DNA of 64,000 bases from Frateuria soli (GCF_021117385.1 NZ_CP088252.1:186001-250000), one strand, 5' to 3'; positions 43,413-55,084 are shown, numbered from the stretch's first letter. Notes: a model not told the origin generated them from the sequence alone. Translations and numbers: made by a program.

Positions 43413-45527
43413 ATGCCTCTCCGCAGCGCCAGCGTCGCCACTTCGACGGTTGCCGATCCGGGCCTCGCGCCGGTCGGCACACTGCCGGGCGTCGGCCCGG
43501 CGCTGGCTGCCACGCTCGGCAGGCTCGGGTTGGAGCGTGTGCAGGACCTGTGGTTCCACCTGCCGCTGCGCTACGAAGACAAGACCCGTGTCACCGCCAT
43601 CGGCGACCTGAAGGCCGGCGAGCGCGCGCAGGTGCTCGGCGTGGTGGAGGCGATCGAGCGCGGCTTTCGTTACCGCCCCCAGCTGAAGGTCGCCATCGGC
43701 GACGACTCCCGGCAGACGCTGCTGCTGCGCTTCTTTCATTTCCATCGCGCGCAGGCGGACCTGCTCAAGCCGGGCGTCAGGCTGCTGTGTTATGGCGAGG
43801 TCCGCCAGGGCGCGCAGGGCCTGGAGATGGTGCACCCCCAGTACCAGCGGGTGGGCGACGAGCAGGTCGTGGCGGTCGACGAGCGGCTGAGCCCGGTCTA
43901 TCCGACCACCGAGGGCCTGGGCCAGAAGCGGTTGGCCGGCGTGATCGGCAAGGCGCTCGCGCTGCTGCCGCCCGATGCGGCGCTGGAGCTCATCCCGCCG
44001 CCGCTGTGCGTGGCCCATGGACTGACTTCCCTGCGCGAGGCGCTCCTCTACGTGCACCGCCCGCCACCGGATGCTCCGCTGGCCGACCTGATCAGCGGCC
44101 GCCATCCCGCGCAGCAGCGGCTCGCCTTCGAAGAGTTGCTGACCCAGCACCTGAGCCTCAAGCGCATGCGTGCGGCCGTGCGCCGCCGGCGCGCGCCCGT
44201 GCTGGGCGGGAGCGGTGAGCTGCGCGGCCGCTTCGTCGCCGGCCTGCCGTTCCAGCTCACCGGCGCGCAGCAGCGGGTCACGCGCGACGTGCTCGCCGAC
44301 GTCGCGCACGCCAAGCCGATGCTGCGCCTGGTGCAGGGCGACGTCGGCAGCGGCAAGACCGCGGTCGCCGCACTGGCGGCGTTGGCCGCCGTGGAAGCCG
44401 GTTGGCAGGTCGCGCTGATGGCGCCCACCGAACTGCTGGCCGAGCAGCACCTGCGCAACTTCCGCCACTGGCTGGAACCGCTGGGCATACGTGTCGAATG
44501 GCTGGCCGGCAAGCAGCAGGGCAAGGCCCGTGCGCAGGCGCTGGCGCGCGTCGCCGAAGGCGCCCCCGTGGTGATCGGCACGCACGCCCTGATGCAGGAA
44601 GGCGTGGCCTTCGCGCGGCTGGGACTGGTCATCGTCGACGAGCAGCACCGCTTCGGCGTGCAACAGCGGCTGGCGCTGCGCGACAAGGGCCTGGAAGGCG
44701 ATCTGGTGCCGCACCAGCTGGTCCTTACCGCCACCCCGATCCCGCGCACGCTGGCGATGAGCGCGTATGCGGACCTCGACGTCTCCTCCATCGACGAACT
44801 GCCGCCCGGGCGCACGCCCGTGCAGACGGTGGCCGTATCCAACGCGCGCCGCGTCGAGGTGATCGATCGCATCCACGCCGCCTGCGCCGAAGGCCGCCAG
44901 GCTTACTGGGTATGCACGCTGATCGAGGAGTCCGAGCAGCTGCGCGCACAGGCGGCCGAGGTGGCGCATGCGGAGCTTTCCGCCGCGCTGGAGGGTTGCC
45001 CGGTCGGGCTGATCCACGGGCGCATGAAGCCCAGGGAGAAGCAGGCGGTGATGGATGCCTTCAAGGCGGGCGTGTTGTCCGTGCTGGTGGCCACGACCGT
45101 GATCGAGGTGGGCGTGGACGTGCCCAACGCCAGCCTGATGGTGATCGAGAACAGCGAACGATTGGGATTGGCCCAGTTGCACCAGTTGCGCGGGCGCGTG
45201 GGACGCGGCGCGGTCGCCTCCAACTGCGTGCTGCTGTACCAGCCGCCGCTGGGCCAGCTCGCACGCGAGCGCCTCAATGTGATGCGCGAGACCTGCGACG
45301 GCTTCCGCATTGCCGAAAAGGACCTCGAGTTGCGCGGGCCCGGCGAGGTACTGGGCACGCGCCAGACCGGCCAGCTCGCCTTCCGCATCGCGGACCTGGC
45401 GCGTGACGCCCACCTGCTGCCGGCGGTGCAGCAGGTGGGCGAGGCGATGCTGGGTCGGCATTCGCGCGACGCCGAGCGGTTGATCGAACGCTGGATCGGT
45501 GCTGCCGCGCGCTATGCGCACGCCTGA
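43413..45527 (+). CDS. recG: ATP-dependent DNA helicase RecG
   Basis: RecG remodels stalled replication forks and branch-migrates recombination intermediates. The 704-residue protein has the N-terminal wedge/OB domain (PLRYEDKTR), Walker A GDVGSGKTAVA, motif II DEQH (VDEQHRFGVQQR), TATPIPRTLAMS, and motif VI QLRGRVGRG. The length is normal. The ribosome binding site is weak. Confidence 0.97.
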   Translation: MPLRSASVATSTVADPGLAPVGTLPGVGPALAATLGRLGLERVQDLWFHLPLRYEDKTRVTAIGDLKAGERAQVLGVVEAIERGFRYRPQLKVAIGDDSRQTLLLRFFHFHRAQADLLKPGVRLLCYGEVRQGAQGLEMVHPQYQRVGDEQVVAVDERLSPVYPTTEGLGQKRLAGVIGKALALLPPDAALELIPPPLCVAHGLTSLREALLYVHRPPPDAPLADLISGRHPAQQRLAFEELLTQHLSLKRMRAAVRRRRAPVLGGSGELRGRFVAGLPFQLTGAQQRVTRDVLADVAHAKPMLRLVQGDVGSGKTAVAALAALAAVEAGWQVALMAPTELLAEQHLRNFRHWLEPLGIRVEWLAGKQQGKARAQALARVAEGAPVVIGTHALMQEGVAFARLGLVIVDEQHRFGVQQRLALRDKGLEGDLVPHQLVLTATPIPRTLAMSAYADLDVSSIDELPPGRTPVQTVAVSNARRVEVIDRIHAACAEGRQAYWVCTLIEESEQLRAQAAEVAHAELSAALEGCPVGLIHGRMKPREKQAVMDAFKAGVLSVLVATTVIEVGVDVPNASLMVIENSERLGLAQLHQLRGRVGRGAVASNCVLLYQPPLGQLARERLNVMRETCDGFRIAEKDLELRGPGEVLGTRQTGQLAFRIADLARDAHLLPAVQQVGEAMLGRHSRDAERLIERWIGAAARYAHA

Positions 45528-45610
45528 GTGGCCCGCGTCGTGCATCGCGTTGCTGTTTCCTCGACCGCTGGCGGTCGTAAGCTAGCCGCTTTTTACCGGT
45601 GCCCGACGCA

Positions 45611-46540
45611 ATGACCCGACCCCAGCTCCTGATCGATACCGACCCCGGCGTGGATGACGCGCTCGCCATCCTGATGGCGCACGCCCACGCCGACGTCGCC
45701 GGCCTGTCCATCGCGGCGGGCAACGTCGGTCTGGAGCATACGGTCCACAATGCGGGCGTGCTGGTGGACCTGCTCGGCGCGACGACGCCGGTGTTCCCCG
45801 GTTGCGCCACGCCGCTGGTCCGCCTTCCCGAAGAGGACGCAGCCTTCGTGCACGGCCGCGACGGTTTCGGCGATGTCGGCTTTCCGCCGCCCCGCCATCC
45901 GGCGGCAGACGAGGCGGCCGCACTGGCGCTCCTGCGGCTGACCCGCGAGCGGCCCGGCGAGCTGACCCTCGTGGCGCTGGCGCCGCTGACCAACGTGGCG
46001 CTGGCGCTGCGGCTGGACCCGACCCTTCCGCAACGGGTCAGGCGGCTGGTGGTGATGGGCGGTGCGGTGACCGGACAGGGCAACACCGGTCGCGTGCCGG
46101 CCGAGTTCAACATCGGCTTCGATCCCGAGGCCGCGCACGTGGTGTTCGAGGCGTTCGGGGATTTCGACCTCGTCGATTGGGAGCTGACCCTGCGCCACGC
46201 CTTCGACGAGGACGCCTTCGACGGCTGGATCGCCGCTGGCGACAGGCGGGCGGACTTCTACGGCAGCATCTGCCAGGTGGCGCGCAAGACCAACCGCGAG
46301 CGTGGTCGTCGCGGAATCATCGCCGCCGATGCGTTGGCCATGGCGGTGGCCATCGATCCGTCGGTGGTCGTGCGCAGTGAACGGCGCGCGGTGGCGGTCG
46401 AACTCGATGGCCGCCTGACCCGCGGTGCCACCGTGGTGGACTGGGCCGGTCGGTCGGGCCGGCCGGCGAACGCCAACGTGGTGCTCGAGCTGGACCAGGA
46501 CCGCTTCGCGGCGATGGTGCGCGGGGCACTGGGCGCCTGA
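45611..46540 (+). CDS. Inosine-uridine preferring nucleoside hydrolase
   Basis: A 309-residue nucleoside hydrolase. The calcium-binding [12 protein letters not shown] signature at the N-terminus is intact, together with [18 protein letters not shown] and [11 protein letters not shown]. It would release the base from purine or pyrimidine ribonucleosides for salvage. The ATG at 45611 is preferred over GTG at 45599. A short hairpin (45562-45577) separates it from recG. Confidence 0.93.
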   Translation: MTRPQLLIDTDPGVDDALAILMAHAHADVAGLSIAAGNVGLEHTVHNAGVLVDLLGATTPVFPGCATPLVRLPEEDAAFVHGRDGFGDVGFPPPRHPAADEAAALALLRLTRERPGELTLVALAPLTNVALALRLDPTLPQRVRRLVVMGGAVTGQGNTGRVPAEFNIGFDPEAAHVVFEAFGDFDLVDWELTLRHAFDEDAFDGWIAAGDRRADFYGSICQVARKTNRERGRRGIIAADALAMAVAIDPSVVVRSERRAVAVELDGRLTRGATVVDWAGRSGRPANANVVLELDQDRFAAMVRGALGA

Positions 46541-46640
46541 CCGGGATCGGCGAACATGCCAGGGCGAGCGGCCTCCCCGGCTCCGAGTCCCCTCACCGGC
46601 GAGGCCGGCGGGGGCGGGCCGGGCGGCGACCACCCGCCGG

Positions 46641-46670
46641 TTGACCCTGACATCACCCCGTCGCTACAAT
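46641..46670 (+). promoter_or_regulatory. sigma70 promoter of rpmE2
   Basis: TTGACC (46641-46646), an 18-base spacer and TACAAT (46665-46670), 34 bases upstream of the start codon; both elements are close to consensus. Confidence 0.75.
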
Positions 46671-46703
46671 GCCGCTCTTTTCACCCGCCGCTTTGAGTCC
46701 GTC

Positions 46704-46949
46704 ATGAAGCCCGATATCCATCCCAACTACCGCCCGGTGGTGTTCCAGGACCTGTCGTCCGACTTCGCGTTCCTGACGCGTTCGACGATCACCACCAAGG
46801 AAACCGTCAAGTGGGAAGACGGCAACGAGTACCCGCTGGTCAAGGTGGATATCTCCAGCCACTCGCACCCGTTCTACACCGGCAAGCAGAAGACCCTCGA
46901 CGTGGGCGGCCGCGTGGACAAGTTCCGCCGTCGCTACGGCCAGAAGTAA
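46704..46949 (+). CDS. rpmE2: 50S ribosomal protein L31 type B
   Basis: An 81-residue L31 of the Cys-less type B (starts [19 protein letters not shown]; contains HPFYTGKQK and VDKFRRRYG). It lacks the zinc-binding CxxC of type A. In genomes that have both types, the Cys-less form replaces the zinc form during zinc limitation; here no Zur box is evident and it has a strong sigma70-like promoter. Confidence 0.96.
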   Translation: MKPDIHPNYRPVVFQDLSSDFAFLTRSTITTKETVKWEDGNEYPLVKVDISSHSHPFYTGKQKTLDVGGRVDKFRRRYGQK

Positions 46950-47001
46950 GCGACAGTTGCTGCATGCCCGTCGCCGCGGCAGTGGCGGGCGTGACACACC
47001 A

Positions 47002-47040
47002 GGACACGGGGCGGGCCAGCGGCTCGCCCCGTGTCCTTTT
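47002..47040 (+). terminator. Rho-independent terminator after rpmE2
   Basis: GGACACGGGGCG (47002-47013) pairs with CGCCCCGTGTCC (47025-47036), followed by TTTT. Confidence 0.88.
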
Positions 47041-47086
47041 GCGCGCCCGGACAACCATCCGCAGGCGGATGTCGCGCCGGCCGATG

Positions 47087-47095
47087 TGCGATAAT
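47087..47095 (+). promoter_or_regulatory. Extended -10 promoter of gltA
   Basis: TGCGATAAT is an extended -10 (TGnNATAAT-like) about 100 bases upstream of the gltA start. No good -35 is seen. Confidence 0.5.
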
Positions 47096-47196
47096 ACGGC
47101 GGTTGCATCGATCGCTTTCCCCCGCGCGATGCCATTCCCTTGCCGGGCGGTGTCCCTCGCGGATGTCCCCGCACGTCTTTCGAGAAGGAGGTTCCC

Positions 47197-48492
47197 GTGT
47201 CCGATTCCAAGGTCGTCAAGCTCGTCGATGAATCGAGCAACCGCAGCGCCGAGCTGCCCCTGCTGAGTGGCACGCTGGGGCCCTCGTGCATCGACCTGGG
47301 TACGCTGTACAAGGACACCGGCCACTTCACCTACGATCCCGGCTTCGGCTCCACCGCCAGCACCAAGAGCGCGATCACCTACATCGATGGCGACAAGGGC
47401 GTGCTGCTTTACCGCGGCTACCCGATCGAGCAGCTGGCCGAGAAGTCGACCTTCCTGGAAGTGGCCTACCTGCTGCTCAACGGCGAGTTGCCGAAGAAGG
47501 ACGAGTTCGTCGCCTTCGAGCACCAGATCACGCATCACACGATGATGCACGAGTCGCTGAAGAACTTCTTCCAGGGCTTCCACCACGACGCGCACCCGAT
47601 GGCCATGCTGGCCGCCTCGGTGGCGTCGCTGTCGGCGTTCTACCACGACGACCTCAACGTCGACGATCCGGCCGACCGCAAGCTCGCCGCGATCCGGCTG
47701 ATCGCCAAGATGCCGACCATCGCCGCCGCCTGCTACCGCTACTCGATCGGCTGGCCGTTCCGTTATCCGCGCAACAACCTCGAGTACGTCGAGCGCTTCC
47801 TGCACATGATGTTCGAGGTGCCGAGCGAGCCGCTGCAGCTCAATCCGGTGGCGGCCAAGGCACTGGACCTGCTGTTCATCCTGCATGCCGACCACGAGCA
47901 GAACGCCTCTACCTCCACCGTACGCCTGGTCGGTTCCACCGGCGCCAACCCGTACGCTTCGATCGCCGCAGGCATCACCGCGCTGTGGGGTCCGGCGCAC
48001 GGCGGCGCCAACGAGGCGGTGCTCCAGATGCTGCAGGAGATCGGTACGCCGGATCGCGTGGACACCGCGGTCAAGCGCGCCAAGGACAAGAACGACAACT
48101 TCCGCCTGATGGGTTTCGGCCATCGCGTCTACAAGAACTTCGACCCGCGCGCCAAGATCATCCGCGAGATGTGCCACAAGGTGCTCGCCGAGCTGGGCGT
48201 CAACGACCCGCTGCTCGACGTGGCGATGAAGCTGGAAGAGGCGGCGCTGAAGGACGAGTACTTCGTCGAGCGCAAGCTTTACCCGAACGTCGACTTCTAC
48301 TCCGGCATCATCTACAAGGCGCTGGGCATCCCGACCGAGATGTTCACCGTGATGTTCGCCATCGCGCGCACCGCCGGCTGGATCGCGCACTGGATCGAAC
48401 AGCACGAGACCCCCGGTTCGCGCATCGGCCGTCCCCGCCAGATCTACACCGGCGCCGACGTTCGCGATTACACGGCCCTCGACAAGCGCTGA
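47197..48492 (+). CDS. gltA: Citrate synthase (type II)
   Basis: GltA condenses oxaloacetate and acetyl-CoA at the entry of the TCA cycle. The 431-residue size and N-terminal domain match the NADH-sensitive hexameric type of Gram-negatives. Active-site regions are [37 protein letters not shown] and the C-terminal [14 protein letters not shown]. The start is GTG at 47197, fixed by a perfect AAGGAGG 6 bases upstream. Confidence 0.97.
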   Translation: MSDSKVVKLVDESSNRSAELPLLSGTLGPSCIDLGTLYKDTGHFTYDPGFGSTASTKSAITYIDGDKGVLLYRGYPIEQLAEKSTFLEVAYLLLNGELPKKDEFVAFEHQITHHTMMHESLKNFFQGFHHDAHPMAMLAASVASLSAFYHDDLNVDDPADRKLAAIRLIAKMPTIAAACYRYSIGWPFRYPRNNLEYVERFLHMMFEVPSEPLQLNPVAAKALDLLFILHADHEQNASTSTVRLVGSTGANPYASIAAGITALWGPAHGGANEAVLQMLQEIGTPDRVDTAVKRAKDKNDNFRLMGFGHRVYKNFDPRAKIIREMCHKVLAELGVNDPLLDVAMKLEEAALKDEYFVERKLYPNVDFYSGIIYKALGIPTEMFTVMFAIARTAGWIAHWIEQHETPGSRIGRPRQIYTGADVRDYTALDKR

Positions 48493-48513
48493 GCGCGTCG
48501 TCCGCCTGATCCG

Positions 48514-48545
48514 GAACGCCCCGGCCGTGCCGGGGCGTTCTCGTT
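48514..48545 (+). terminator. Rho-independent terminator after gltA
   Basis: GAACGCCCCGG (48514-48524) and CCGGGGCGTTC (48530-48540) form an 11-bp stem with a 5-nt loop, then TCGTTT. Confidence 0.8.
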
Positions 48546-48617
48546 TGCGGAAACCTGGCAGGCGCGTAACCTGTGTGCTCCATCGGGCGAGAGATGCGTT
48601 GACGCGTACCGCGATTT

Positions 48618-48643
48618 GCAGGAGCGCCCTCGGGCGCTCCTGC
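48618..48643. repeat. 11-bp perfect hairpin, REP-like
   Basis: GCAGGAGCGCC and GGCGCTCCTGC enclose CTCG; GCGATGG follows. The arrangement (GxAGGAGCGC... then GCGATGG) resembles the REP-like elements at 12915 and 13051. There is no T run on either strand. Confidence 0.5.
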
Positions 48644-48657
48644 GCGATGGCGCCGGT

Positions 48658-49332
48658 TCAACGGCGGACCGCGGCCAGCATCCGCTCGAACGCGTCTTCG
48701 GCCGAGGGCTCGCTCAGCAGCTCTTCGACGGTGCCCAGCGAGGCGCGCCGCATCGGCTTCTCGTCGATGCGGTCGAGCGGTGCCTGGCGCAACGCATCGC
48801 GCGGCATGACGGTGAGATCGAACGGCAGCCCGTCGGCGGCAAACAGCAGCACGGGATAATCGGCCTGCTCATCGCGGCTCAGGCGCAGGCGACGGGTCTG
48901 CACCTCGGCCGGCACGCCATGTTCGCGCAGGAACAGCATGACCGCGTCCGGGTCATCGCTGAAGACGTGCAGGCAGACGGCCGAATGTGCATCGGCCGTG
49001 CCTTCGAGCACCGGCCCGACCAGCCGCGGGTCGAACCTGTCGAGGAAACGCATCGCTTCGGCCGCCGCTTCGCGGCGCGCCTTCAACTGCTGAGGCTGGC
49101 TGTCGGCGTCGAACAGGCGCTGGCGCTCGCGCAGCGCGTCCTCGATCTCCTGGTTGCGCGGCAACGCCTGCGCGTCGTGGATGCCGAGGCGCTCGGCGGC
49201 CTTGAGCTTGGCGTGGTGGAAATCGCGGATGCCATGCTCGCTCATCAGTCGGGCGGCTTCCTGGGCCACCCGCAGCCGGTTGCGCTGCTGGCGGTCCTGG
49301 GCATGAATGCGATGGTGATCGCCGCGTGCCAT
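48658..49332 (-). CDS. Conserved protein with nucleotidyltransferase-like middle
   Basis: A 224-residue cytoplasmic protein. It resembles a conserved proteobacterial family that I know only as hypothetical or nucleotidyltransferase-related: RLRVAQEAARLMSEHGIRDFHHAKLKAAERLG at the N-terminus, RFDPRLVGPVLEGTADAHSAVCLHVF in the middle and APLDRIDEKPMRRASLGTVEELL near the C-terminus. The typical Asp of the family pattern HSDVNLHLF is replaced (HSAVCLHVF). GGAGGA lies 6 bases ahead of the ATG at 49332. Function unknown. Confidence 0.8.
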   Translation of the reverse strand: MARGDHHRIHAQDRQQRNRLRVAQEAARLMSEHGIRDFHHAKLKAAERLGIHDAQALPRNQEIEDALRERQRLFDADSQPQQLKARREAAAEAMRFLDRFDPRLVGPVLEGTADAHSAVCLHVFSDDPDAVMLFLREHGVPAEVQTRRLRLSRDEQADYPVLLFAADGLPFDLTVMPRDALRQAPLDRIDEKPMRRASLGTVEELLSEPSAEDAFERMLAAVRR

Positions 49333-49406
49333 GGTCGCTCCTCCGGAAGGGCCGGACCGGCAGCAAGGCCGATCCGGCGTGAGTGATGCGGTCGCCAAGC
49401 CTGCCC

Positions 49407-51938
49407 TCAGAAGATGTCGTAAGGGTGCTGCTCGTCCTGGTTCTGCTGCTGCTGCGCGGCCTGGGCGCGCAGGCGATCGACATCTTCCACCTTGAGGATC
49501 TCGCTCATGGCGTTGGGATCGTCGGGTGAGGTGGGTAGTCCGCTCTGTCGGTTGATCTGCACCGTGGCAATGCCCGGTGGCATCGGCAGGGCGCTGGACG
49601 GAGCGTCCTTGAGCGCCGCGCCCATGTACTCCATCCAGATCGGCAGTGCCGCCTGGGCGCCGAACTCGCCGATGCCGTTGGCGCGACCGAGCGAGCTGAA
49701 GTCATCGAAGCCCACCCACACCGAGGTCGAGAGGGCGCCGTTGAAGCCGACGAACCAGGCATCACGGTGATCGTTGGTCGAACCGGTCTTGCCGGCCAGG
49801 TCGTCGCGGCCCAGCGCCTTGGCCGCATAGCCGGTGCCGCGCAGGATCACATCCTTCATCAGCGAGGTGATGAGGTAGTCGTTGCGCACGTCGAGTACCT
49901 GCGGTGCGAGCAACGGAGGGTGTGCGCCTTCGCCATGCGCGTCGGCTGGCAGCACGGCGTCGCCCACGCCGGCCACGGTACTGGCGCCGGCTGGCACCTG
50001 GGCGATCGCGTTGGCCGGGTGGCCACCCATGTCCGCCGGCGGCGGGCCGGGCGGGCGGGTGTCGAGCAGGCGCTCCTGGCAGGTGCGGCAGGCGCGGATC
50101 GGGTTGGCCACGTAGATGGGCGTGCCGCCGCGGTCGTCGATCTCCTTGATGAAGTATGGCGAGACGAGGTAGCCACCATTGGCGAACACCGCGTAGCCGC
50201 GCGCCATGCCCATCGGCGAGACCGAGGCGGTACCCAGCGCCAGCGACAGGTTCTTCGGTAGCGCATCGAGCGGGAAACCGAAGCGCGTGATGTAGTCGCG
50301 AGCAAAGCGCACGCCGATCGCGTCCAGCAGGCGCACCGACACCAGGTTCTTCGACTGGACAAGCGCCTCGCGCAGGCGCATCGGGCCATCGAACTTGCCG
50401 TCGTCGTTCTCCGGCGTCCACAGCCCGTTGGGCCTGGACGGGTCGGGCAGGGCCAGCGGTGCGTCGTTGACGATCGAGGCCGGAGTGAAGCCACGTTCGA
50501 AGGCGGCCGAGTACAGGTAGGGCTTGAAGCTGGAGCCGGGCTGGCGCGCGGCCATCACCGCGCGGTTGAACTTGCTGCGCAGGAAACTGAAGCCGCCGAC
50601 CAGTGCCTGGACCGAGCCGTCTTCCGGGTTTACCGAGACGAGTGCGCCCTGGACCTTGGGCAGTTGCGCCAGTTCCCAGTCGCCCTTCTCGTTGCGCGCC
50701 ACGCGCACGATGTCGCCACGCCTGAGCACGTCGTCGACGCTCTTGGGCGAGGGACCGGTATGGTTCTCGTTGCGGTAGGGACGCGCCCAGGCGACCGCGT
50801 CCAGGCCCAGCTCCACGGTCTGTCGGCTGGCCAGGTACAGCGTGGCCTTGCCGTCACCGACCATGGTGACGATCGCCGGCTGCATGCCGGAGATATCGGT
50901 GTAGCCGGAAAGCAGGCGATCCAGGTCGTCGTTGCCTGCGTCCGGCGCCAGCGTCTGGTGCGCCTCGGGCCCGCGCCAGCCGTGGCGGCGGTCGTAGGCG
51001 ACCAGGCCGTCGCGCATGGCCTCCACCGCGGCCTGCTGGCGAGCACTGGTGACCGTGGTACGCACCACGTAACCCTCGGTCAGCGCATCGTTGCCCAGGC
51101 GGTCGAGGGCCTGCAGACGCACCATCTCGGCGAGATACGGAGCGTCGACCTCGATCGGCTGTTCATGCGGGAAGGCGTTGTTCGGCTCGTTCACCGCCTG
51201 CTCGTACTCGGCCTTGCTGATGTAGCGATGCTCCAGCATCTGGCCGATCACCCAGTTGCGCCGTGCCAGCATGCGCTTGGGGTTGTTGATCGGGTTGACC
51301 AGCGAGGGCAGCTGGAAGGTCGAGGCGATCGTCGCGCATTGGGCGATGGTCAGCTGGTCGAGCGTCTTGCCGTAGTAGTACTCGGCGGCCGCCGCCACGC
51401 CATAGGAACGGTGGCCCAGGAACATCTTGTTGAGGTAGAGCTCCAGGATCTGGTCCTTGGTCAGCTCGTTCTCCATGCGCAACGCGATGAAGATCTCTAT
51501 CAGCTTGCGCGAGTAGAGCTTCTCCGGGCTCAGGAAGAAGTTGCGCGCGACCTGCTGGGTGATCGTCGAGCCGCCCGAACCCTTGTCGCCACCGGAGATG
51601 ATCACGTGCCAGCCGGCGCGCGCGATGCCGTGCCAGTCCACGCCCGGATGGCTGTAGAAGCCTGCGTCCTCGGCCGCGAGTACCGCGTGCTTGAGGCGGT
51701 CCGGCACGTTGGCGATGTCGACCGGTATGCGCCGGGTTTCGCCGAAGGTGGCGATCAGCTTGCCGTCGGCGCTGAGCACCCGAAGCGGCACCTGCATGTG
51801 GTAGTCCTTGAGCATCGCCACCGATGGCAGGCGAGGGGAGACCAGCCAGTAGGCGACGCCGACGGCGGCGATGGCGAGGAACAAGCCGGCAAAGGCCAGG
51901 ATCAGGGCCCAGCGCAGCAGACGCTTAAAAATTTGCAT
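49407..51938 (-). CDS. mrcA: Penicillin-binding protein 1A
   Basis: A class A PBP that polymerises and cross-links peptidoglycan. The 843-residue protein has a membrane anchor (about residues 8-33), a GT51 transglycosylase domain with catalytic Glu90 (AAEDAGFYSH) and GGSTITQQVARN, an OB-like insert, and a transpeptidase domain with SSFK (Ser469, Lys472), SKN and KTGS (Lys717). The C-terminus is Gln-rich. It is divergent from pilM, the classical ponA-pilMNOPQ arrangement. Confidence 0.97.
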   Translation of the reverse strand: MQIFKRLLRWALILAFAGLFLAIAAVGVAYWLVSPRLPSVAMLKDYHMQVPLRVLSADGKLIATFGETRRIPVDIANVPDRLKHAVLAAEDAGFYSHPGVDWHGIARAGWHVIISGGDKGSGGSTITQQVARNFFLSPEKLYSRKLIEIFIALRMENELTKDQILELYLNKMFLGHRSYGVAAAAEYYYGKTLDQLTIAQCATIASTFQLPSLVNPINNPKRMLARRNWVIGQMLEHRYISKAEYEQAVNEPNNAFPHEQPIEVDAPYLAEMVRLQALDRLGNDALTEGYVVRTTVTSARQQAAVEAMRDGLVAYDRRHGWRGPEAHQTLAPDAGNDDLDRLLSGYTDISGMQPAIVTMVGDGKATLYLASRQTVELGLDAVAWARPYRNENHTGPSPKSVDDVLRRGDIVRVARNEKGDWELAQLPKVQGALVSVNPEDGSVQALVGGFSFLRSKFNRAVMAARQPGSSFKPYLYSAAFERGFTPASIVNDAPLALPDPSRPNGLWTPENDDGKFDGPMRLREALVQSKNLVSVRLLDAIGVRFARDYITRFGFPLDALPKNLSLALGTASVSPMGMARGYAVFANGGYLVSPYFIKEIDDRGGTPIYVANPIRACRTCQERLLDTRPPGPPPADMGGHPANAIAQVPAGASTVAGVGDAVLPADAHGEGAHPPLLAPQVLDVRNDYLITSLMKDVILRGTGYAAKALGRDDLAGKTGSTNDHRDAWFVGFNGALSTSVWVGFDDFSSLGRANGIGEFGAQAALPIWMEYMGAALKDAPSSALPMPPGIATVQINRQSGLPTSPDDPNAMSEILKVEDVDRLRAQAAQQQQNQDEQHPYDIF

Positions 51939-52104
51939 GGTTTGGAAGAGCGAGACTCAAGTCAAAACACTGTCGAGTATAGATGTTGCACTATCGATCG
52001 CCCGCCCGAACCGGGGCTGGATCGCGAAAACGGCCCATCGGGCGCGGTGTGAACCAAATGTGCAGGCCATCACGCCATTCTGTTGAGAAAGTTGCCGTAG
52101 GCCG

Positions 52105-53247
<1,143 letters not shown>

Positions 53248-53248
<1 letters not shown>

Positions 53249-53877
53249 TGGCACACATCAACCTACTTCCCTGGCGTGCCGAACGGCGCAAGCAGCGCGA
53301 GCGGGAATTCTTCATGCAGTTGGGCGCGGCCTTCGTGGCGGCGCTGCTGGTCGTGCTGCTGTGGGCGTTCTGGATGGGCATGCGCATCGACAACCAGAAC
53401 GAGCGCAATGCCTACCTGCAGGGCGAGATCAAGCAACTGGACGAGCGCATCGCCAAGATCAAGGACCTGGAGAAGGTCCGCCAGCGCCTGCTCGCCCGCA
53501 AGCAGATCATCGAGCAACTGCAGGCCAACCGCTCGCAGATGGTCCACCTGTTCGACGAGCTGGTGAAGACGATCCCCGCCAGCGTCCGCCTGAGCAGCAT
53601 GAAGCAGAACGCCGATTCGATGGTCCTGTTCGGCGTGGCGCAGTCCAACGCCAGCGTGGCCGAGTACATGCGCAACCTCGACGCCTCGCCCTGGATGGGC
53701 AACGCCGACCTGGACAAGACCGAGATCAAGTACCGTGCCGGGCGCATGCCCTACACCTTCGGCTTGCGCGTCAAGCTTAGCCAGCCCGCCGTGGAAGAGC
53801 CGGGCAAGACGTCCGTGCTGCTGCAGGATGACGGCGCACCCTCGGCGTCGGCGGCCAAAAAGGGGGCTGGCAAATGA
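53248..53877 (+). CDS. pilN: Type IV pilus assembly protein PilN
   Basis: A bitopic inner-membrane protein of 209 residues: the N-terminal INLLPWRAERRK motif that binds PilM, a membrane helix (about residues 27-47), then a periplasmic coiled coil and ferredoxin-like domain. The C-terminal tail is Ala/Lys-rich. It overlaps pilM (1 base) and pilO (4 bases). Confidence 0.96.
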
Positions 53878-54545
53878 AGTTCTTCGACGAATTGCGCAGC
53901 CTGGACCGCAACAACATCGGCGGTTGGTCCAAGTCGGTCAAGATCTTCTTCACCGTGCTGGTGTTCCTGATCGTGATGTTCCTGGGCTGGTACCTGCACG
54001 TCAGCGACCAGCAGGACTCCCTGGCGAACCTGGCCTCCAAGGAGGTATCGCTCAAGCAGGAATTCACCCAGAAGCAGGCCAAGGCCGTCAATCTCGAAGC
54101 GCTGCAGCAGCAGCTCGACGAGATGCAGGACATGCTGCGCCAGTTGCTGCGCCAGCTGCCCAGCAAGACCGAGATGCCCGAACTGCTGGTGGACATCTCG
54201 CAGACCGCGCTGGCATCCGGTCTGGAGATCCAGGTGTTCGACCCGGGCACCGAGCAGCCGAAGGACTTCTACGCCGAAGAGCCGATCAACCTCAAGCTCG
54301 TCGGCACCTACCACCAGTTCGGCAATTTCATCAGCGGCGTGGCCTCGTTGCCACGCGTGGTGATCCTCACCATGCATGACGTGTCGCTGTCCACGCAGCT
54401 CCCGATCGGTGCCAACGGCGAGCCGCCGGCAGGCGGGCAACTGGTGCTGGAAGGCACGGTCAAGACCTACCGCTACCTTGAAGACGAGGAGAGCGGCGAG
54501 GCCAAGCCCGCCAAGGGCAAGAGCAAGGCGAGGGGGCGCAAATGA
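53874..54545 (+). CDS. pilO: Type IV pilus assembly protein PilO
   Basis: PilO pairs with PilN in the periplasm. The 223-residue protein has a membrane helix (about residues 24-43), a coiled coil with many Gln/Leu (EALQQQLDEMQDMLRQLLRQLPSKTEMPELLVDI) and a ferredoxin-like domain with YHQFGNFISGVASLPRVV. The C-terminus is basic (KGKSKARGRK). Confidence 0.96.
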   Translation: MKFFDELRSLDRNNIGGWSKSVKIFFTVLVFLIVMFLGWYLHVSDQQDSLANLASKEVSLKQEFTQKQAKAVNLEALQQQLDEMQDMLRQLLRQLPSKTEMPELLVDISQTALASGLEIQVFDPGTEQPKDFYAEEPINLKLVGTYHQFGNFISGVASLPRVVILTMHDVSLSTQLPIGANGEPPAGGQLVLEGTVKTYRYLEDEESGEAKPAKGKSKARGRK

Positions 54546-55084
54546 GCAGGTTGAATGCCATCAGGCCCGCCCACGTGGCGCGGCTGCTGCTGATGCTCGG
54601 CGCCATTGTGTTGTTGGCCGGCTGTACCCGCGGCATGTCCGATCTGCGCGACTGGGTTGCCCAGGAAAAGAGCAAGAAGGGTGCACCGATCCCGCCGCTG
54701 CCGGTCATCAAGACGTTCGAGACTTTCCAGTACTCCGACGAAGGCAAGCGCGATCCGTTCAGTGCGAGCACGGCCGAGCTGCAGCCGAGCGGTCCGTCCA
54801 ATGGACCGCGCCCCGACGAGGGCCGGCCCAAGGAGCCGCTGGAGATGTTCGCGCTGGACAGCCTCAAGATGGTTGGCACGGTCGGCACCGGTGCAGGCAT
54901 CGAGGCACTGGTCAAGGACCCCGGCGGCGTGATCCATCGCGTCCACGTCAATGAGTACATGGGGCAGAACTACGGTCGGGTCACCGACATCGCGGAAGAC
55001 CACATCGACCTGGTCGAGCTGGTCTCCAATGGCAATGGCGGCTGGATGGAACGTTCGGCCAGCATCGGGCTCGGCGACAAATGA
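54542..55084 (+). CDS. pilP: Type IV pilus assembly lipoprotein PilP
   Basis: A 180-residue inner-membrane lipoprotein (lipobox VLLAGC, Cys about residue 28) that couples PilNO to the PilQ secretin. RDPFSAS, the typical PilP motif, is followed by a Pro/Gly linker and the beta-domain (ALDSLKMVGTVG, GGVIHRVHVNEYMGQNYGRV). Overlaps of 4 bases on both sides. Confidence 0.96.
   Translation: MSRLNAIRPAHVARLLLMLGAIVLLAGCTRGMSDLRDWVAQEKSKKGAPIPPLPVIKTFETFQYSDEGKRDPFSASTAELQPSGPSNGPRPDEGRPKEPLEMFALDSLKMVGTVGTGAGIEALVKDPGGVIHRVHVNEYMGQNYGRVTDIAEDHIDLVELVSNGNGGWMERSASIGLGDK

Noticed and set aside
45562-45594. Hairpin CGACCG/CGGTCG after recG followed by TTTTT
   Set aside because: The T run lies 12 bases past the short stem, too far for an intrinsic terminator.
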